Shown one piece after another: positions 8,566 through 19,318 of a stretch of 64,000 nucleotides of DNA. Below the pieces are notes generated by a model that saw only the letters and a list, made by a program, of their open reading frames with translations, made no database searches and was not told the origin of the DNA. The stretch covers positions 124,001-188,000 of the forward strand of contig NZ_LR723672.1 of NCBI RefSeq assembly GCF_902502825.2, written 5' to 3'. The DNA is from Pseudorhizobium flavum. GTDB taxonomy: Bacteria > Pseudomonadota > Alphaproteobacteria > Rhizobiales > Rhizobiaceae. Made by a program: the position numbers and the translations under genes. How positions within the stretch are numbered: the first letter of the stretch is position 1; each line of letters starts with the position of its first letter.

Positions 8566-9567
8566 ATGCCCGTCAATCTTGTCGGCCGCAGCGTGCTCAA
8601 GCTATTCGATTTTTCACCGGACGAAATCCGTTTTCTGCTGCGGCTCTCCGCATCGCTCAAACAGGCCAAGTATGGCGGTTACGAACAGCAACGGCTCAAA
8701 GGAAAGAACATCGCGCTGATCTTCGAGAAGGATTCAACGCGTACCAGGACCGGCTTCGAGGTCGCCGCCTACGATCAGGGTGCGCATGTCACCTATCTCG
8801 GCCCGTCAGGAACGCAGATCGGCAAGAAGGAGTCGATGAAGGATACCGCCCGGGTGCTTGGACGCATGTATGATGGTATCGAGTATCGCGGCTTTGGCCA
8901 GGTACAGGCCGAGACACTCGCCGCTCATGCCGGCGTGCCTGTCTATAATGGCCTGACGGACGAGTTCCATCCGACGCAGATTCTCGCCGATTTTCTGACC
9001 ATGCGCGAGTACACGCGCAAGCACCTGTCGCAACTCTCCTTCTGCTTCCTCGGCGATGCCGGCAACAATATGGGCAATTCGCTCCTCACCGGAGCGACGT
9101 TGATCGGCATGGACGTGCGGCTTGGTGCGCCGAAGACGTGTTGGCCGGACGAGGCGTTGGTCGATCAATGCCGGGCCGTGGCGGAGAAGACCGGAGCACG
9201 GATTACGCTCACGGAGGATCCTCAGGAAGCGTCGAAAGGGTGCGACTTCGTCTATACCGACGTCTGGGTCTCGATGGGCGAACCGGATTCGGTCTGGGAC
9301 GAGCGCATCAGGCTTTTGACACCCTACCGCGTCACCGCCGATCTGATGCGCGCCACGGGCAATCCCCACGCCAAGTTCATGCACTGTCTTCCGGCCTTTC
9401 ACAACCGCGAGACCGAGATCGGTGAGAAGATTTATGAGCAATACGGCATCGACTGCATGGAAGTGACGGAAGAAGTCTTCGAGTCGCATGCTTCCATCGT
9501 CTTTGACCAGGCGGAAAACCGCATGCATACAATCAAGGCGATTCTCGTCGCCACATTGGGGGTGTGA
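8566..9567 (+). CDS. arcB: Ornithine carbamoyltransferase (catabolic)
   Basis: A 333-residue enzyme that splits citrulline with phosphate into ornithine and carbamoyl phosphate when acting in the ADI pathway. It shows the carbamoyl-phosphate loop [15 protein letters not shown], the ornithine-side motif [14 protein letters not shown], and the catalytic [16 protein letters not shown]. It starts 10 bases after arcA behind GGAGG and its stop overlaps the arcC start. The catabolic direction is inferred from the operon; the fold is shared with the biosynthetic argF. Confidence 0.96.
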   Translation: MPVNLVGRSVLKLFDFSPDEIRFLLRLSASLKQAKYGGYEQQRLKGKNIALIFEKDSTRTRTGFEVAAYDQGAHVTYLGPSGTQIGKKESMKDTARVLGRMYDGIEYRGFGQVQAETLAAHAGVPVYNGLTDEFHPTQILADFLTMREYTRKHLSQLSFCFLGDAGNNMGNSLLTGATLIGMDVRLGAPKTCWPDEALVDQCRAVAEKTGARITLTEDPQEASKGCDFVYTDVWVSMGEPDSVWDERIRLLTPYRVTADLMRATGNPHAKFMHCLPAFHNRETEIGEKIYEQYGIDCMEVTEEVFESHASIVFDQAENRMHTIKAILVATLGV

Positions 9568-10481
9568 TCGTGCGGGTCGTTGTTGCGCTGGGCGGCAACG
9601 CCCTTCTCAAGCGAGGCGAGCCTATGACGGCGGAGGTGCAGCGCGCCAATGTGCGCAAGGCTGCGGCGGCGCTTGCCGACCTTGCCGCGCATCACGACAT
9701 CGTCGTGGCGCATGGAAGCGGACCGCAGGTCGGTCTGCTTGCCCTTCAGGCGACGGCGTTGAAGGATGTTGCTCCCTACCCGCTCGACGTCATCAGCGCC
9801 GAGAGCATCGGAATGATCGGCTATCTGGTCGAGCAGGAACTGGCCAATGCGCTTCCACAAGGCACAAGGCTGGCGACATTGCTGACCCATATCGAGGTTG
9901 ACCCGGACGATCCCGCGTTCGGCCGGCCGGAAAAGCCTATCGGTCAGATCTACGATTGGCCAGAAGCCGAGAGCGCGCGCGTTGCGCATGGCTGGGCGAT
10001 GACAGAAGAGGCTCCCGGGCGGTGGCGGCGAGTGGTGCCGTCACCACTGCCGAAACGCATCGTCCAGATGGAGGTAATCCGCCTGCTGGTCGATGCTGGT
10101 GTGGTGACGATCTGCGTCGGTGGTGGTGGTATTCCCGTCGTTCGGGACATCTCGGGCGGCATTCAGGGCGTGGAGGCCGTTATCGACAAGGATCGTGCTG
10201 CCGGCCTGCTCGCCGCGGACCTCGCCGCCGATGCATTCCTGATGCTGACCGATGTCGATGCCGTCTATCTCGACTGGGGCACGCCACATCAGCGACCGGT
10301 TCGAGCGGCGCAACCGGCCGAGTTGGCGGCTTTTGTGTTTCCGCCCGGGTCCATGGGGCCAAAAGTGGAAGCCGCTTGCCAGTTCGCCGGGACACCCGGC
10401 CGGATCGCGGGCATCGGACGCCTGGAAGATGCCCGCGCGATTCTGGAGGGCAAAGCCGGCACGATCGTCAAGTCGGCATAG
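9564..10481 (+). CDS. arcC: Carbamate kinase
   Basis: A 305-residue amino-acid kinase-fold enzyme that makes ATP from carbamoyl phosphate and ADP, the energy-yielding step of arginine catabolism. Motifs are the N-terminal [15 protein letters not shown], the [13 protein letters not shown] loop, [20 protein letters not shown], the [10 protein letters not shown] loop and [16 protein letters not shown]. The GTG start at 9564 overlaps the arcB stop by four bases, indicating translational coupling; GTG 9570 is an alternative. It closes the operon, followed by about 200 bases with an FNR-like box for the next gene. Confidence 0.95.
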   Translation: MIVRVVVALGGNALLKRGEPMTAEVQRANVRKAAAALADLAAHHDIVVAHGSGPQVGLLALQATALKDVAPYPLDVISAESIGMIGYLVEQELANALPQGTRLATLLTHIEVDPDDPAFGRPEKPIGQIYDWPEAESARVAHGWAMTEEAPGRWRRVVPSPLPKRIVQMEVIRLLVDAGVVTICVGGGGIPVVRDISGGIQGVEAVIDKDRAAGLLAADLAADAFLMLTDVDAVYLDWGTPHQRPVRAAQPAELAAFVFPPGSMGPKVEAACQFAGTPGRIAGIGRLEDARAILEGKAGTIVKSA

Positions 10482-10543
10482 TGGTTGGCCGGCCACTTCC
10501 ATTGATCTTTACCACGCACGCCGACGCCGTGCGAAGCCAGAAC

Positions 10544-10557
10544 TTGATCTGGATTAA
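10544..10557. promoter_or_regulatory. FNR/FixK-type box upstream of CPH-type ATPase
   Basis: TTGAT CTGG ATTAA, one base from the perfect palindrome, lies about 137 bases before the ATPase start at 10688 and 63 bases after arcC ends. Confidence 0.55.
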
Positions 10558-10687
10558 AGATTCGCGCGCGTTTGGCAGCGAGGTTGCACATCTAAACATT
10601 GTCTCTTCCAAAGCCTTGATCAGTGCGGCAGAACCCCTGTAGCCCGCTGTGATGGACGTCTGGACGGGCTCATACGGACGAGGAAAA

Positions 10688-12805
10688 ATGAGTTCACCGC
10701 ACTCCCATCACGATCACCGCAATCATAACCACCATGCGTCCGGCGAAGCAGCGCAGGAAGCCGGGCAAGTCGCTTCCAGCATTGTTGCTGCGGCAGGGTC
10801 CAGCCATTCGGATCACGCCGGCCACGACCACGGCGCCATGGTTGCGGACTTTCGCCGCCGGTTTTGGGTGACCCTCGTGCTTACCCCTCCGGTGCTACTG
10901 CTCTCTCCGATGATAAGAGACTGGCTCGGACTCTCGGGCGTGCTCTCCTTCCCAGGCGACGGATGGGTCCTGTTCGCATTGTCGACCATCGCCTACTTCT
11001 ATGGTGGCTGGCCCTTTCTGACCGGTTTCTTCTCCGAGCTGCGCAAGGGGCGGCCCGGCATGATGACGCTCATCGCGCTGGCGATCTCGGCTGCGTACTT
11101 TTTCTCCGCCGCTGTCACGTTCGGTTTTCCGGGCGAAGCGTTCTACTGGGAGCTCGTCACCCTCATCGCCATCATGCTGCTCGGTCACTGGATCGAAATG
11201 CGTTCCGTGATGGGCGCGTCGCGCGCCCTGGAAGAGCTCGTTCGCCTCTTGCCCGATAGCGCGACCCGCATCGACGACGACGGCAAGATGCACGAGGTAC
11301 CGATCTCCGCTCTCAAGCCCGGTGATCGCGTCATCGTCCGCCCGGGCGCCAAGGTTCCGGTCGACGGCGAAATCGTCGAGGGCTCGTCCGGCTTCAACGA
11401 GGCGATGCTGACGGGCGAATCGCGTCCCGTCACCAAGACGGTCGGCGCAACGGCGATCGGCGGTGCGATCAACGGCGCCAACGCCGTGACCATCAAAGTG
11501 ACGAAGACAGGCGATGCGACCTATCTCGCCCAGGTCATCGATCTCGTGAAGAAAGCGCAGGCAACGCGTTCGCGGACACAGGATATCGCCAACAGGGCGG
11601 CCGCCTGGCTGACCTACATCGCCCTGGTCGTCGGCTTCGGAACGCTGTTCGTCTGGTGGCTTTGGCTTGGCGCGCCGCTTGAGTTCGCACTGGAACGCAT
11701 GGTCACCGTGATGGTCGTGGCTTGCCCGCATGCCCTTGGGCTTGCCGTGCCGCTGGTGGTCGCCGTCAGCACATCGCTGAGCGCCAGCAATGGTCTTCTG
11801 ATCCGTGACCGGGCGGCGTTCGAACGTGCCCGCAATCTTCAAGCAGTCGTTTTGGACAAGACCGGCACACTGACCGAGGGGCGCTTCGGCGTCAGCGACG
11901 TCGTGCTGCTCGCGGGTGGCGACGAGAACGCCGAGCTTGCCTTTGCCGCGGCAGCTGAGAGTCAGTCCGAGCACCCGATCGCTCACGGCATCGTGGCTGA
12001 AGCGAAACGCAGGAATATCAACATTCAGAAAGCCAGCGAGGTGAGCAATATCACGGGCGAAGGCATCGTCGCGAAGGTCGACGGGCAGGACATTCGCATC
12101 GTCAGCCCCGGCCATCTTGCACGACAGGGCAAACCCATCACACATGAAAGGCTGAAGCAGCTCGAAGCGCAGGGCAAAACGGTGGTGGCGCTGGTGCGCA
12201 ACGGCGAAGCGCGTGCGCTCTTCGCGCTCGCCGACATCGTCCGACCGGAATCGAAAGACGCCATCGCGGAACTCACCCAGCTCGGCATCAAATCGGTCAT
12301 GTTGACGGGCGACGCAAAGGGCGTAGCCGAGAGCGTGTCGAAGGAACTGGGGATCGCCGAGTACTTCGCGGAGGTGCTGCCCGATCAGAAGTCCGACAAG
12401 ATCAAGGAGCTTCAGGCTCGGGGCCTCTCGGTGGCAATGGTCGGTGACGGCGTCAACGATGCGCCGGCGCTCGTCCAGGCGGATCTCGGCGTGGCCATTG
12501 GAGCCGGCACGGATGTGGCCGTGGAGTCGGCGGATGTCGTGCTCGTCAAGAGCGATCCGCGCGATGTCGCGGCGATCCTCGGTCTGTCACGTGCGACCTA
12601 CCGAAAGATGGTGCAGAACCTCATCTGGGCAACCGGCTACAATACCATAGCCATCCCTATGGCCGCCGGCATCACGTTCGGCACGGGCTTTCTGATGACG
12701 CCGGCCATAGCCGCGGTGTTCATGTCAGCCAGCACCATCATCGTTGCCATCAATGCGCAGTTCCTGCGTTTTTACAGGCGCCAAGGCATGAAGGCCGTTT
12801 CATGA
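10688..12805 (+). CDS. CopB-like P1B copper/silver ATPase (CPH type)
   Basis: A 705-residue P-type ATPase whose metal site is CPH in [14 protein letters not shown], the mark of the P1B-3 group (CopB-like, copper or silver export). In place of an HMA domain it has a His-rich N-terminus ([16 protein letters not shown] and HAGHDHG). The actuator motif MLTGESRPV, phosphorylation site [18 protein letters not shown] nucleotide motif and [17 protein letters not shown] hinge are all intact. ATG 10688 follows GAGGA; a GTG at 10649 is less likely. It is paired with an MFS gene after 276 bases that hold nothing recognisable, the same pairing as at 56458-60122. Confidence 0.92.
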   Translation: MSSPHSHHDHRNHNHHASGEAAQEAGQVASSIVAAAGSSHSDHAGHDHGAMVADFRRRFWVTLVLTPPVLLLSPMIRDWLGLSGVLSFPGDGWVLFALSTIAYFYGGWPFLTGFFSELRKGRPGMMTLIALAISAAYFFSAAVTFGFPGEAFYWELVTLIAIMLLGHWIEMRSVMGASRALEELVRLLPDSATRIDDDGKMHEVPISALKPGDRVIVRPGAKVPVDGEIVEGSSGFNEAMLTGESRPVTKTVGATAIGGAINGANAVTIKVTKTGDATYLAQVIDLVKKAQATRSRTQDIANRAAAWLTYIALVVGFGTLFVWWLWLGAPLEFALERMVTVMVVACPHALGLAVPLVVAVSTSLSASNGLLIRDRAAFERARNLQAVVLDKTGTLTEGRFGVSDVVLLAGGDENAELAFAAAAESQSEHPIAHGIVAEAKRRNINIQKASEVSNITGEGIVAKVDGQDIRIVSPGHLARQGKPITHERLKQLEAQGKTVVALVRNGEARALFALADIVRPESKDAIAELTQLGIKSVMLTGDAKGVAESVSKELGIAEYFAEVLPDQKSDKIKELQARGLSVAMVGDGVNDAPALVQADLGVAIGAGTDVAVESADVVLVKSDPRDVAAILGLSRATYRKMVQNLIWATGYNTIAIPMAAGITFGTGFLMTPAIAAVFMSASTIIVAINAQFLRFYRRQGMKAVS

Positions 12806-13081
12806 CAAGCGTCCGCTCTTTGAGCTGCTCGCCAGACCAGCCAGGCCTCAGTCTGTTCCTGGCCGTCACCGTTCCTGACGTCTCAAATGGCACGGGGGAT
12901 CGGATTCTTGTCGACGAGGCTTACCCTCACGTATCCTCACCGTTGACCTCGCCAGCGATGGCTGGTGCAGGGTGGCCTCGAATGCCCGAAGGATTCGGCC
13001 AGCTCTTCGTTCCGCCCGATCTGCGGATGTCGACGATGCCCGATCGCTCGGGCTGCGGGTTGGGCAGCAGGTCGCATCGGC

Positions 13082-14320
13082 ATGGATCTGGCTGAACCCA
13101 CCCGACTGAGCTGGAGCGCGCTCTCAGCGGTCCTCGTCGCGATGTTCGCGATCACCGTCGGCTATGGTGTCGCGTTGCCGATCCTGCCCTTCCTGATCGA
13201 GCAGATCGCCGGCAGGAGCACGCCGAAGGCTCTTTCATGGCACACGGGGCTGCTGACGGGCGTCTACATCATTGCGATCTTCGTCGGCGCGCCGGTCTGG
13301 GGACGCATTTCCGATCGCTGTGGCCGCAAGCCGATCATCCTGATGGGCCTTCTGGGTTTTGCCGCGACCTCCGGATTGTTCGCCATCACAGCAAGCCTGC
13401 CTCTTCTCTATCTCGGCCGCTTTCTTGCCGGGTTCTTCGCCGCCGCCATCACCCCGGTCGCGTATGCGCTGATCGGCGACTATGCCCCGTCGAAAGAATG
13501 GCGCGCCCATCGCTTCGCGCTGATCAACATCGCTGGAACCGCCGGCTTCTTCATCGGGCCTTTGCTCGGGGGGCTGGCGGTGCGTGTCGCTGGAAGCCTC
13601 TGGACACTCCCTCCCGACAGCTCGCTGGCAATGCCATTGCTAACGGCGACAGGCCTGGCCGTGATCGCGGCCGTGTTGGTGCTTTTCCTCCTTCCCTCCG
13701 GAACGCGGCGCGAGAGCGGCGATGCACCAACGGACGCCACACAGCTCGAACGGCGGGCGATGCTGCGGCTTCTGGCGATCGCGCTGGTGACGGCGCTCGC
13801 GATCGGCGTTTTCGAAGTCGGACTGGCGCTGCGCGGCAAGGTCCTCGGCCTAGATGCCGCACATATCGGCATCATGTTCGCCGAATGCAGCCTCGTGATG
13901 GCGGTCGTCCAGGCCCTGGTGTTCTCGCCTCTCATCAAGCCGGAGCTCACGCGCTGGTTCATCGCGCCTGGTTTGGCGACGCTTGCCATCGGGCTGGTCG
14001 TCGTTTCGGTCGTTAGTACCTCGGTCTTGATGTCGGTCGCCGTCGCGCTGGTGGCCGCGAGTGCCGGCATGCTGTCTCCGGTCGCAACCTACTGGGCGTC
14101 GTTTGGCATCCCGACCAGCCAGGGAGCGCAACTCGGCCGCATGACCGCCGCCGCGAGTTTTGGTCAGGCCCTTGGATCAGTCGCAGGCGGCGCGCTGTTC
14201 AATCTGCCGATCCTGCCCGATGCGAGCTTCGTCCTCGCCGCGCTGCTTGTTCTGGGGACACTGCTGGCCAGTATCCGGCTGCCCCGGCTCCTGATGCCGG
14301 AACCGGCAGCGAGCCGATAA
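13082..14320 (+). CDS. MFS transporter, DHA1/TetA-like
   Basis: A 412-residue twelve-helix transporter. The loop after helix 2 carries the MFS signature WGRISDRCGRKPIILMGLLG, and the N-terminal helix reads TVGYGVALPILPFLIEQIAG as in tetracycline-type antiporters. ATG 13082 is chosen because the family begins just before this helix; the upstream extension is unconvincing. The closest relative in the window is the MFS gene at 58902, which also follows a P1B ATPase and shares the [12 protein letters not shown] and GIMFAECSLVM-type segments. The substrate is unknown; a metal complex or a chelator is a reasonable guess from context. Confidence 0.87.
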   Translation: MDLAEPTRLSWSALSAVLVAMFAITVGYGVALPILPFLIEQIAGRSTPKALSWHTGLLTGVYIIAIFVGAPVWGRISDRCGRKPIILMGLLGFAATSGLFAITASLPLLYLGRFLAGFFAAAITPVAYALIGDYAPSKEWRAHRFALINIAGTAGFFIGPLLGGLAVRVAGSLWTLPPDSSLAMPLLTATGLAVIAAVLVLFLLPSGTRRESGDAPTDATQLERRAMLRLLAIALVTALAIGVFEVGLALRGKVLGLDAAHIGIMFAECSLVMAVVQALVFSPLIKPELTRWFIAPGLATLAIGLVVVSVVSTSVLMSVAVALVAASAGMLSPVATYWASFGIPTSQGAQLGRMTAAASFGQALGSVAGGALFNLPILPDASFVLAALLVLGTLLASIRLPRLLMPEPAASR

Positions 14321-14380
14321 CTGCCGGAACAGGAATACGCGCAGTTGCGCGTGTCGTGCGATATGCTTAGACGGCGATCG

Positions 14381-15508
14381 TCACGATTGGCGGGCGAGCA
14401 TGGCTTTGAAACGATAAAGGGCAATCGCGACGAAGCCCGCGCCAAGGCCCGCCATGATCAGAAGATCGCGCCAGACCACATCGAGACCGGCGCCGCGGTA
14501 GAGTACAGCTTGTGCGAAACGCACGAAATGCGTGGACGGCGAAAGGTCCATAATCAGCTGCAGGGCTCGGGGCATGCTCTCGAACGGCGTGAAGGAGCCG
14601 GACAGCAGGAACATGAGCACGAAGACCGGGATGGAGAGCAGCGCAAATTGCGGCATGGAGTTCGCGACCGTGGCGAGGAGGATGCCAAGCGACGTCACGG
14701 CGAAGAGATAAATGGCCGTTCCGGCAAGAAACAGTTCGATCGAGCCGACGATCTGTGTGCGCAGGACAACCTCGACCACGACGTGAAGCGAGAACGCGGC
14801 TGCCAGCAATATGACCAGCCCGTTTGCCCAGATCTTGCCGGCGATGATCTCGCTGGCGCTCACCGGCATAACCAGAAGATGCTCGATTGTTCCATGCTCC
14901 CGTTCCCGCATCACCGCGGCACCGACCAGAATGATGGCGAGGATGGTGACATTGTTGATGACGCCCATGCTGGCCGTGAAGCTGATGGCTTCGAGGTTCG
15001 GGTTGAACATCGCGCGGATCACCGGCTTGACGGGGGCGAGCGTCTCGACGGGGGCCTGCTTGAGGAAGCGTGTTGTCTCCTGCGCGACGATCTCCTGGAT
15101 ATAGGCGGTGCCGACGCCGGCCTGTGAGATGCTGGTGGCATCGACATTGACCTGAACGGTCGGGTTGCGGCCGGCGAGAAAATCGGCTTCCAGACCATGC
15201 GGAATGTCGAGAACGAACGTGAAAGCGCCCTTGTCCATCAAACCGTCGAGGCTCGAGCGGTCGATCTCGACCGCCGGCCGAAAATAGGGAGGCCGCAGCG
15301 CGTCCTTGATCCGGCCCGAGAGGGTCGAGCGATCGCCGTCGATGACGGCCACCTTGGCGTCGTCGACGTCAGTTCGCATCGCTGTCGCTTCGGAATAGAC
15401 AGCGAAGGTGAAGACGTAGCCGATGAGCACCACCATCACGACATCGCGCGACAGACTGGCGAATTCCTTGACGCCGAGACGGAAGGCGTTTTCGATCCAG
15501 CGCCGCAT
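14381..15508 (-). CDS. ABC-2 type transporter permease (YhhJ-like)
   Basis: A 375-residue membrane subunit starting at ATG 15508, two bases after the stop of the upstream ATPase-permease gene. It has an N-terminal helix (DVVMVVLIGYVFTFAVYS), a large extracytoplasmic domain, and five C-terminal helices containing the ABC-2 signature VMREREHGTIEHLLVMPVSA. It is the third gene of an HlyD / fused ATPase / permease set that matches the yhiI-rbbA-yhhJ arrangement of enterobacteria. The likely role is export of a hydrophobic or toxic compound; the substrate is not known. Confidence 0.9.
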   Translation of the reverse strand: MRRWIENAFRLGVKEFASLSRDVVMVVLIGYVFTFAVYSEATAMRTDVDDAKVAVIDGDRSTLSGRIKDALRPPYFRPAVEIDRSSLDGLMDKGAFTFVLDIPHGLEADFLAGRNPTVQVNVDATSISQAGVGTAYIQEIVAQETTRFLKQAPVETLAPVKPVIRAMFNPNLEAISFTASMGVINNVTILAIILVGAAVMREREHGTIEHLLVMPVSASEIIAGKIWANGLVILLAAAFSLHVVVEVVLRTQIVGSIELFLAGTAIYLFAVTSLGILLATVANSMPQFALLSIPVFVLMFLLSGSFTPFESMPRALQLIMDLSPSTHFVRFAQAVLYRGAGLDVVWRDLLIMAGLGAGFVAIALYRFKAMLARQS

Positions 15509-15510
15509 CG

Positions 15511-18279
15511 CTACGCCCCCTGCTTGCGGATCAAGAGCCGCGCCAGCAGCAGGAATCCAAGCGCGAACGCCGCCAGCACCAGAAGCTCGCGGGCGAACGC
15601 TGGCGTTTCGAGACCTTTGGCGAACACGCCGAGGCTGATGGTCTGGAACCAAAGCGGCGGGAAGGACAGGCCCATGATGCGGCCCGGCCCCTCGAGCGAG
15701 GAGGCCGGGATCAGGAAGCCCGAATAATGCGCTGCGGTCATCGCCGTCATAATGGCGGTGCCGAAGATCGCGGCGACCTGGGTCGAGACGAAGGCGGAAA
15801 CGAGAAGCCCGAATGCCGTCGCGGCGTAGACATAGACCAGGGCTGCGAGCGAGAGCGCCAGCAGCGAGCCCTTCGGCACGACGCCCAGCACGCCACCGGC
15901 GAAAGCCAGCAGGCTGAGATAGCTCAGGACGCCGATCACAACATAAGGGAGCTGCTTGCCGAGTAGATACTCGCCGACCGTCGCCGGCGACGCATAGACA
16001 TTCGCGATCGACCCCATCTCCTTTTCCCGCACAACCCCGAGGGCGGTCAGCATCGCCGGGAAGATGATCAGCAGCAGCATGATCGATCCCGGCGTGATCG
16101 CGAATACGGAACGGAAATCCTGATTGTAACGAAAGCGCGGCTCGACCCGCAGCGTCTCGGCCGGCAGTCCGTTGGCGCCACGAGGGGCGCGCGCCAGCAT
16201 GCCGGCATAGGTCTGAAGCGTGCCAAGAATGTAGGCGCGCGCGGTCTCGGCGGGGAAGGTATTGCCGCCGTCGAGCCAGAAGCCGACCTCGGGCCGGCGG
16301 CCTTGCAAGAGGTCGCGGCCGAAGCGGGGCGGGACGTCGATGGCGAATTTCATCTCGCCGGCGCGCAGGCGCCGGTCGATCTCGACATCGTCGTTCAGAC
16401 GTGCCTGCTCGACGAAGTACCGCGAGTTCGAGAACTGGTCGAGGAACGCCCGGCTTTCCAGAGATTGGTCGCGGTCGAGCGCCGCGTAGCGCAAACCTTC
16501 GATATCAAACGATATCCCGTAGCCGAACGCCGCCATGAGCAGCAGCGGACCGATCAGGGCGAAGGCCAGCCGGATGCGATCCCGGCTGAGCTCGAGCGCC
16601 TCCCGGCGTGCAAACGTCCAGATCCGCTTCATCGAAGCAAGGCGCGGCGTTTGCGCCACCTCGGCATTGTTGTTCAGCCTCACTGAGGTCGGCTCGACCA
16701 CGCCGACCGCTTCATCAGTCACGGACGGCTCGCCGGCACCCGTACCCGCCGCATCTTCCAAACAGGCGACGAAGGCATCCTCGAGGCTTGCGGCCTTACG
16801 TGCGGCCTGGAGCTCGCGTGGCGCGCCGACCGCCAGCACGCGGCCCGCATGCATGAGAGAGACGCGGTCGCAGCGCTCGGCCTCGTTCATGAAATGCGTC
16901 GAGATGAAGATCGTCACTCCGTCGCGGCGCGACATCTCGAGCAGAAGGCTCCAGAAGCGGTCACGGGCCGCCGGATCGACGCCCGATGTGGGCTCGTCCA
17001 GGATCAGGACGTCCGGCCGATGCAGGCACGCCGCCGCCAGCTGAAGGCGCTGGCGCATGCCCAAGGGCAAGGCGTCCGGCAGCATCTCGGCGACATTGCC
17101 GAGCTCGAAGCGCGACAAGGCCTCATCGACCCGCTCACCCAGCCCCTTGCCGCCGATGCCGCAGAGTCGACCGTGCAGTTCGAGATTGCCGCGCACGGTC
17201 AGCTCTTCGTAAAGCGAAAAAGATTGCGAGACGTAGCCGATTCGCGTCCTCGTCGAGATGTCGCGCGCATCGACCGGCTTGCCCAGGAGCTCGGCATGAC
17301 CTTCGGTCGCCGGAAGCAGCCCGGTCAACATCTTCATCGTCGTCGTCTTGCCGCAGCCATTGGAGCCGAGGAAGCCGAAGATCTCGCCGCGCTCGATGCG
17401 AAAGCTGACATGGTCGACCGCGGTGAAATCGCCAAACCGCATCGTCAGGCCTTCGGCCACGATGGCTGGAGGGCCGCCGTCGGGTTCGAGACGTGGGACG
17501 GACGGCGCCGCGCGCACCCCGCGCCGTTCCGGACGCTGTAGCTCGATATAGGCCTGTTCGAGAGTGGTGGCGCCGGTGCGCGCAAGCAGGTCCGTCTGAC
17601 TTCCTTCAGCGATGATCGCGCCATCGTCGATCGCCACGATTCGATCGAAGGCGCCAGCCTCCTCCATGTAGGCGGTCGCCACGATCACCGTCATGGTCGG
17701 CCGCTCGGCCTGGATACGTCCGATCAACGTCCAGAACTGGCGGCGCGACAACGGATCGATCCCGGTCGTCGGTTCGTCCAGAATGAGGAGATCGGGATCA
17801 TGAACCAGCGCGCAGCACAGCCCGAGCTTCTGCTTCATCCCGCCGGAGAGTTTCCCCGCCGGTCGTTCGGCGAACGGAAACAGCCCCGTGACCCGCATGA
17901 GCTCGTCGATCCGTCGACGCCGACCATCGTCCGGCTGGGTGTAGAGCCGGGCGAAAAAGTCGATGTTCTCGTAGACCGACAAGGTCGGATAGAGATTGCG
18001 TCCGAGCCCTTGCGGCATATAGGCGATGCGGGGCGCGGCCTCGTTGCGGTGCGCCGCCGAAGCCATGTCGCCGCCCAGCACATTGACCGAACCGCGCTGA
18101 ATGCGGCGAACCCCCGCGATCAAGCCGAGCAAGGTCGACTTGCCGACCCCATCCGGGCCGACGATGGCGAGCTTGCACCCGGGCAGAACGGTCAGAGCCA
18201 GATTGCGAAGAGCGATCACCTTCCCATAGGCATGCTGGACGCCCGACAGGCTGACGGCAGTGGCGGGCTCAGCCTCCAT
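15511..18279 (-). CDS. RbbA-type fused ABC exporter (two ATPase domains plus permease)
   Basis: A fusion of about 922 residues. The first ATPase domain has Walker A GPDGVGKSTLLGLIAG and signature LSGGMKQKLGL. The second has GSNGCGKTTTMKMLTGL, but its signature is degenerate (LPLGMRQRLQL). From about residue 560 follows an ABC-2 permease with the VREKEMGSIANVYASPATVG motif. This order is that of RbbA/YhiH proteins. ATG 18279 follows GAGG and overlaps the hlyD-like gene by 11 bases; an in-frame ATG at 18297 is possible. It forms the ATP-hydrolysing core of the exporter with its two neighbours. Confidence 0.92.
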   Translation of the reverse strand: MEAEPATAVSLSGVQHAYGKVIALRNLALTVLPGCKLAIVGPDGVGKSTLLGLIAGVRRIQRGSVNVLGGDMASAAHRNEAAPRIAYMPQGLGRNLYPTLSVYENIDFFARLYTQPDDGRRRRIDELMRVTGLFPFAERPAGKLSGGMKQKLGLCCALVHDPDLLILDEPTTGIDPLSRRQFWTLIGRIQAERPTMTVIVATAYMEEAGAFDRIVAIDDGAIIAEGSQTDLLARTGATTLEQAYIELQRPERRGVRAAPSVPRLEPDGGPPAIVAEGLTMRFGDFTAVDHVSFRIERGEIFGFLGSNGCGKTTTMKMLTGLLPATEGHAELLGKPVDARDISTRTRIGYVSQSFSLYEELTVRGNLELHGRLCGIGGKGLGERVDEALSRFELGNVAEMLPDALPLGMRQRLQLAAACLHRPDVLILDEPTSGVDPAARDRFWSLLLEMSRRDGVTIFISTHFMNEAERCDRVSLMHAGRVLAVGAPRELQAARKAASLEDAFVACLEDAAGTGAGEPSVTDEAVGVVEPTSVRLNNNAEVAQTPRLASMKRIWTFARREALELSRDRIRLAFALIGPLLLMAAFGYGISFDIEGLRYAALDRDQSLESRAFLDQFSNSRYFVEQARLNDDVEIDRRLRAGEMKFAIDVPPRFGRDLLQGRRPEVGFWLDGGNTFPAETARAYILGTLQTYAGMLARAPRGANGLPAETLRVEPRFRYNQDFRSVFAITPGSIMLLLIIFPAMLTALGVVREKEMGSIANVYASPATVGEYLLGKQLPYVVIGVLSYLSLLAFAGGVLGVVPKGSLLALSLAALVYVYAATAFGLLVSAFVSTQVAAIFGTAIMTAMTAAHYSGFLIPASSLEGPGRIMGLSFPPLWFQTISLGVFAKGLETPAFARELLVLAAFALGFLLLARLLIRKQGA

Positions 18280-19255
18280 CGGGCAGCCTCGGCGCAAGTT
18301 CGGTCGGCCAAAGCGCGTCTGGGGTCACCGGAACATAGGCGTTGCCGGTCATCCCCGCCTTGACATAGCCGCGCTCGGAGGTGACCAGCGCCGGGTCGAG
18401 ATGCAGCTTGACGCGATACATCAGCTTCTCGCGCTCGTTCGCCGTCTCCACGAATTTCGGTGTGAACTGCGCGTCGGCCGAAACGAACGACACGATCGCC
18501 GGCAAGACGTAGCCGCCTGGGCCGTCCAGCACGAGGCGGGCCTGCGAGCCCACCGCCACACGACCGGCAGAGGCCGTCGGAAGATAGATCGTCATATGGG
18601 CGTCCGAGAGGTCGAAGACCGTCAATATGCGCCCCCCGGCGCCGACGACCTCGCCGGTTCGGGCGAGACGGTACTCGACGCGGCCGGATACCGGGGCCTT
18701 CAACGTCATGTCGGCAATGGCGGCTTCGATCTGGCTGACCTGCGCCTCGGCAACCTCGACCGAGGCCTTGGCGTCCTCAACCGCGGCTTTAGCGGTCTGC
18801 AGAGACGCGCTTGAGATGTCGCGTTGCGCCGTGCGGCGATCGAGCTCGGCCTGGGTCGAAGTGTTCGTTCGCATGAGGTTGACGACCCGCTGGAGTTCGA
18901 TTCGCGCAAGATTGAGTTCAGCCTCGCGCAGGGCAACACTCGCTTGCGCACTGGCGACGCTCTGATGGCTGCGATGGACGGCGGCGCGCGCGGCCGTCAA
19001 CTGGGCCTGGATCTCGCTCGTATCGAGGCGGGCAAGCACGTCGCCCTTGTTGACGTTCGCGCCCTCGTCGACCAGGACTTCAGCCAGTCGCCCGGCATAC
19101 TTGCTGGTGATGTCGACCCGCTCGACCTCGATCCTTCCATTCACTCGCGCCAGGCCTGCTGGAACCCGGTTCTGCGTACCGAGCCAATAGACATAGCCGC
19201 CGGCCACAGCAGTGCCAACCAACACGGCGATGACGACAACGGATGATCTGCGCAC
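18269..19255 (-). CDS. HlyD-family membrane fusion protein
   Basis: A 328-residue periplasmic adaptor anchored by one N-terminal helix (SSVVVIAVLVGTAVAGGYVY). It shows the split lipoyl motif (VDITSKYAGRLAEVLVDEGA and APVSGRVEYRLARTGEVVGA) around a long coiled-coil hairpin, then the beta-barrel domain ending MTGNAYVPV. It is the adaptor of the exporter encoded by the next two genes, with which it overlaps. It lies 63 bases after ftsH on the same strand, so all four genes may be co-transcribed. Confidence 0.92.
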   Translation of the reverse strand: MRRSSVVVIAVLVGTAVAGGYVYWLGTQNRVPAGLARVNGRIEVERVDITSKYAGRLAEVLVDEGANVNKGDVLARLDTSEIQAQLTAARAAVHRSHQSVASAQASVALREAELNLARIELQRVVNLMRTNTSTQAELDRRTAQRDISSASLQTAKAAVEDAKASVEVAEAQVSQIEAAIADMTLKAPVSGRVEYRLARTGEVVGAGGRILTVFDLSDAHMTIYLPTASAGRVAVGSQARLVLDGPGGYVLPAIVSFVSADAQFTPKFVETANEREKLMYRVKLHLDPALVTSERGYVKAGMTGNAYVPVTPDALWPTELAPRLPDGG

Positions 19256-19318
19256 CTTAGATTCCCTTAAACAGCGAGCGCCCGTCGAGCAGGCCTATCC
19301 GGCGATTTTCGATCCGCA

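Noticed and set aside
7026..8669. 547-codon open frame on the minus strand
   Set aside because: It is antisense to the transporter end, arcA and the start of arcB, and its His/Arg/Asp-rich translation is typical of high-GC shadow frames.
10895..12145. 416-codon minus-strand frame
   Set aside because: It is antisense to a clear P1B ATPase, with no motif of its own.
12802..13095. 97-codon plus frame between the ATPase and MFS genes
   Set aside because: There is no family resemblance, no hydrophobic pattern and no equivalent in the second ATPase-MFS module.
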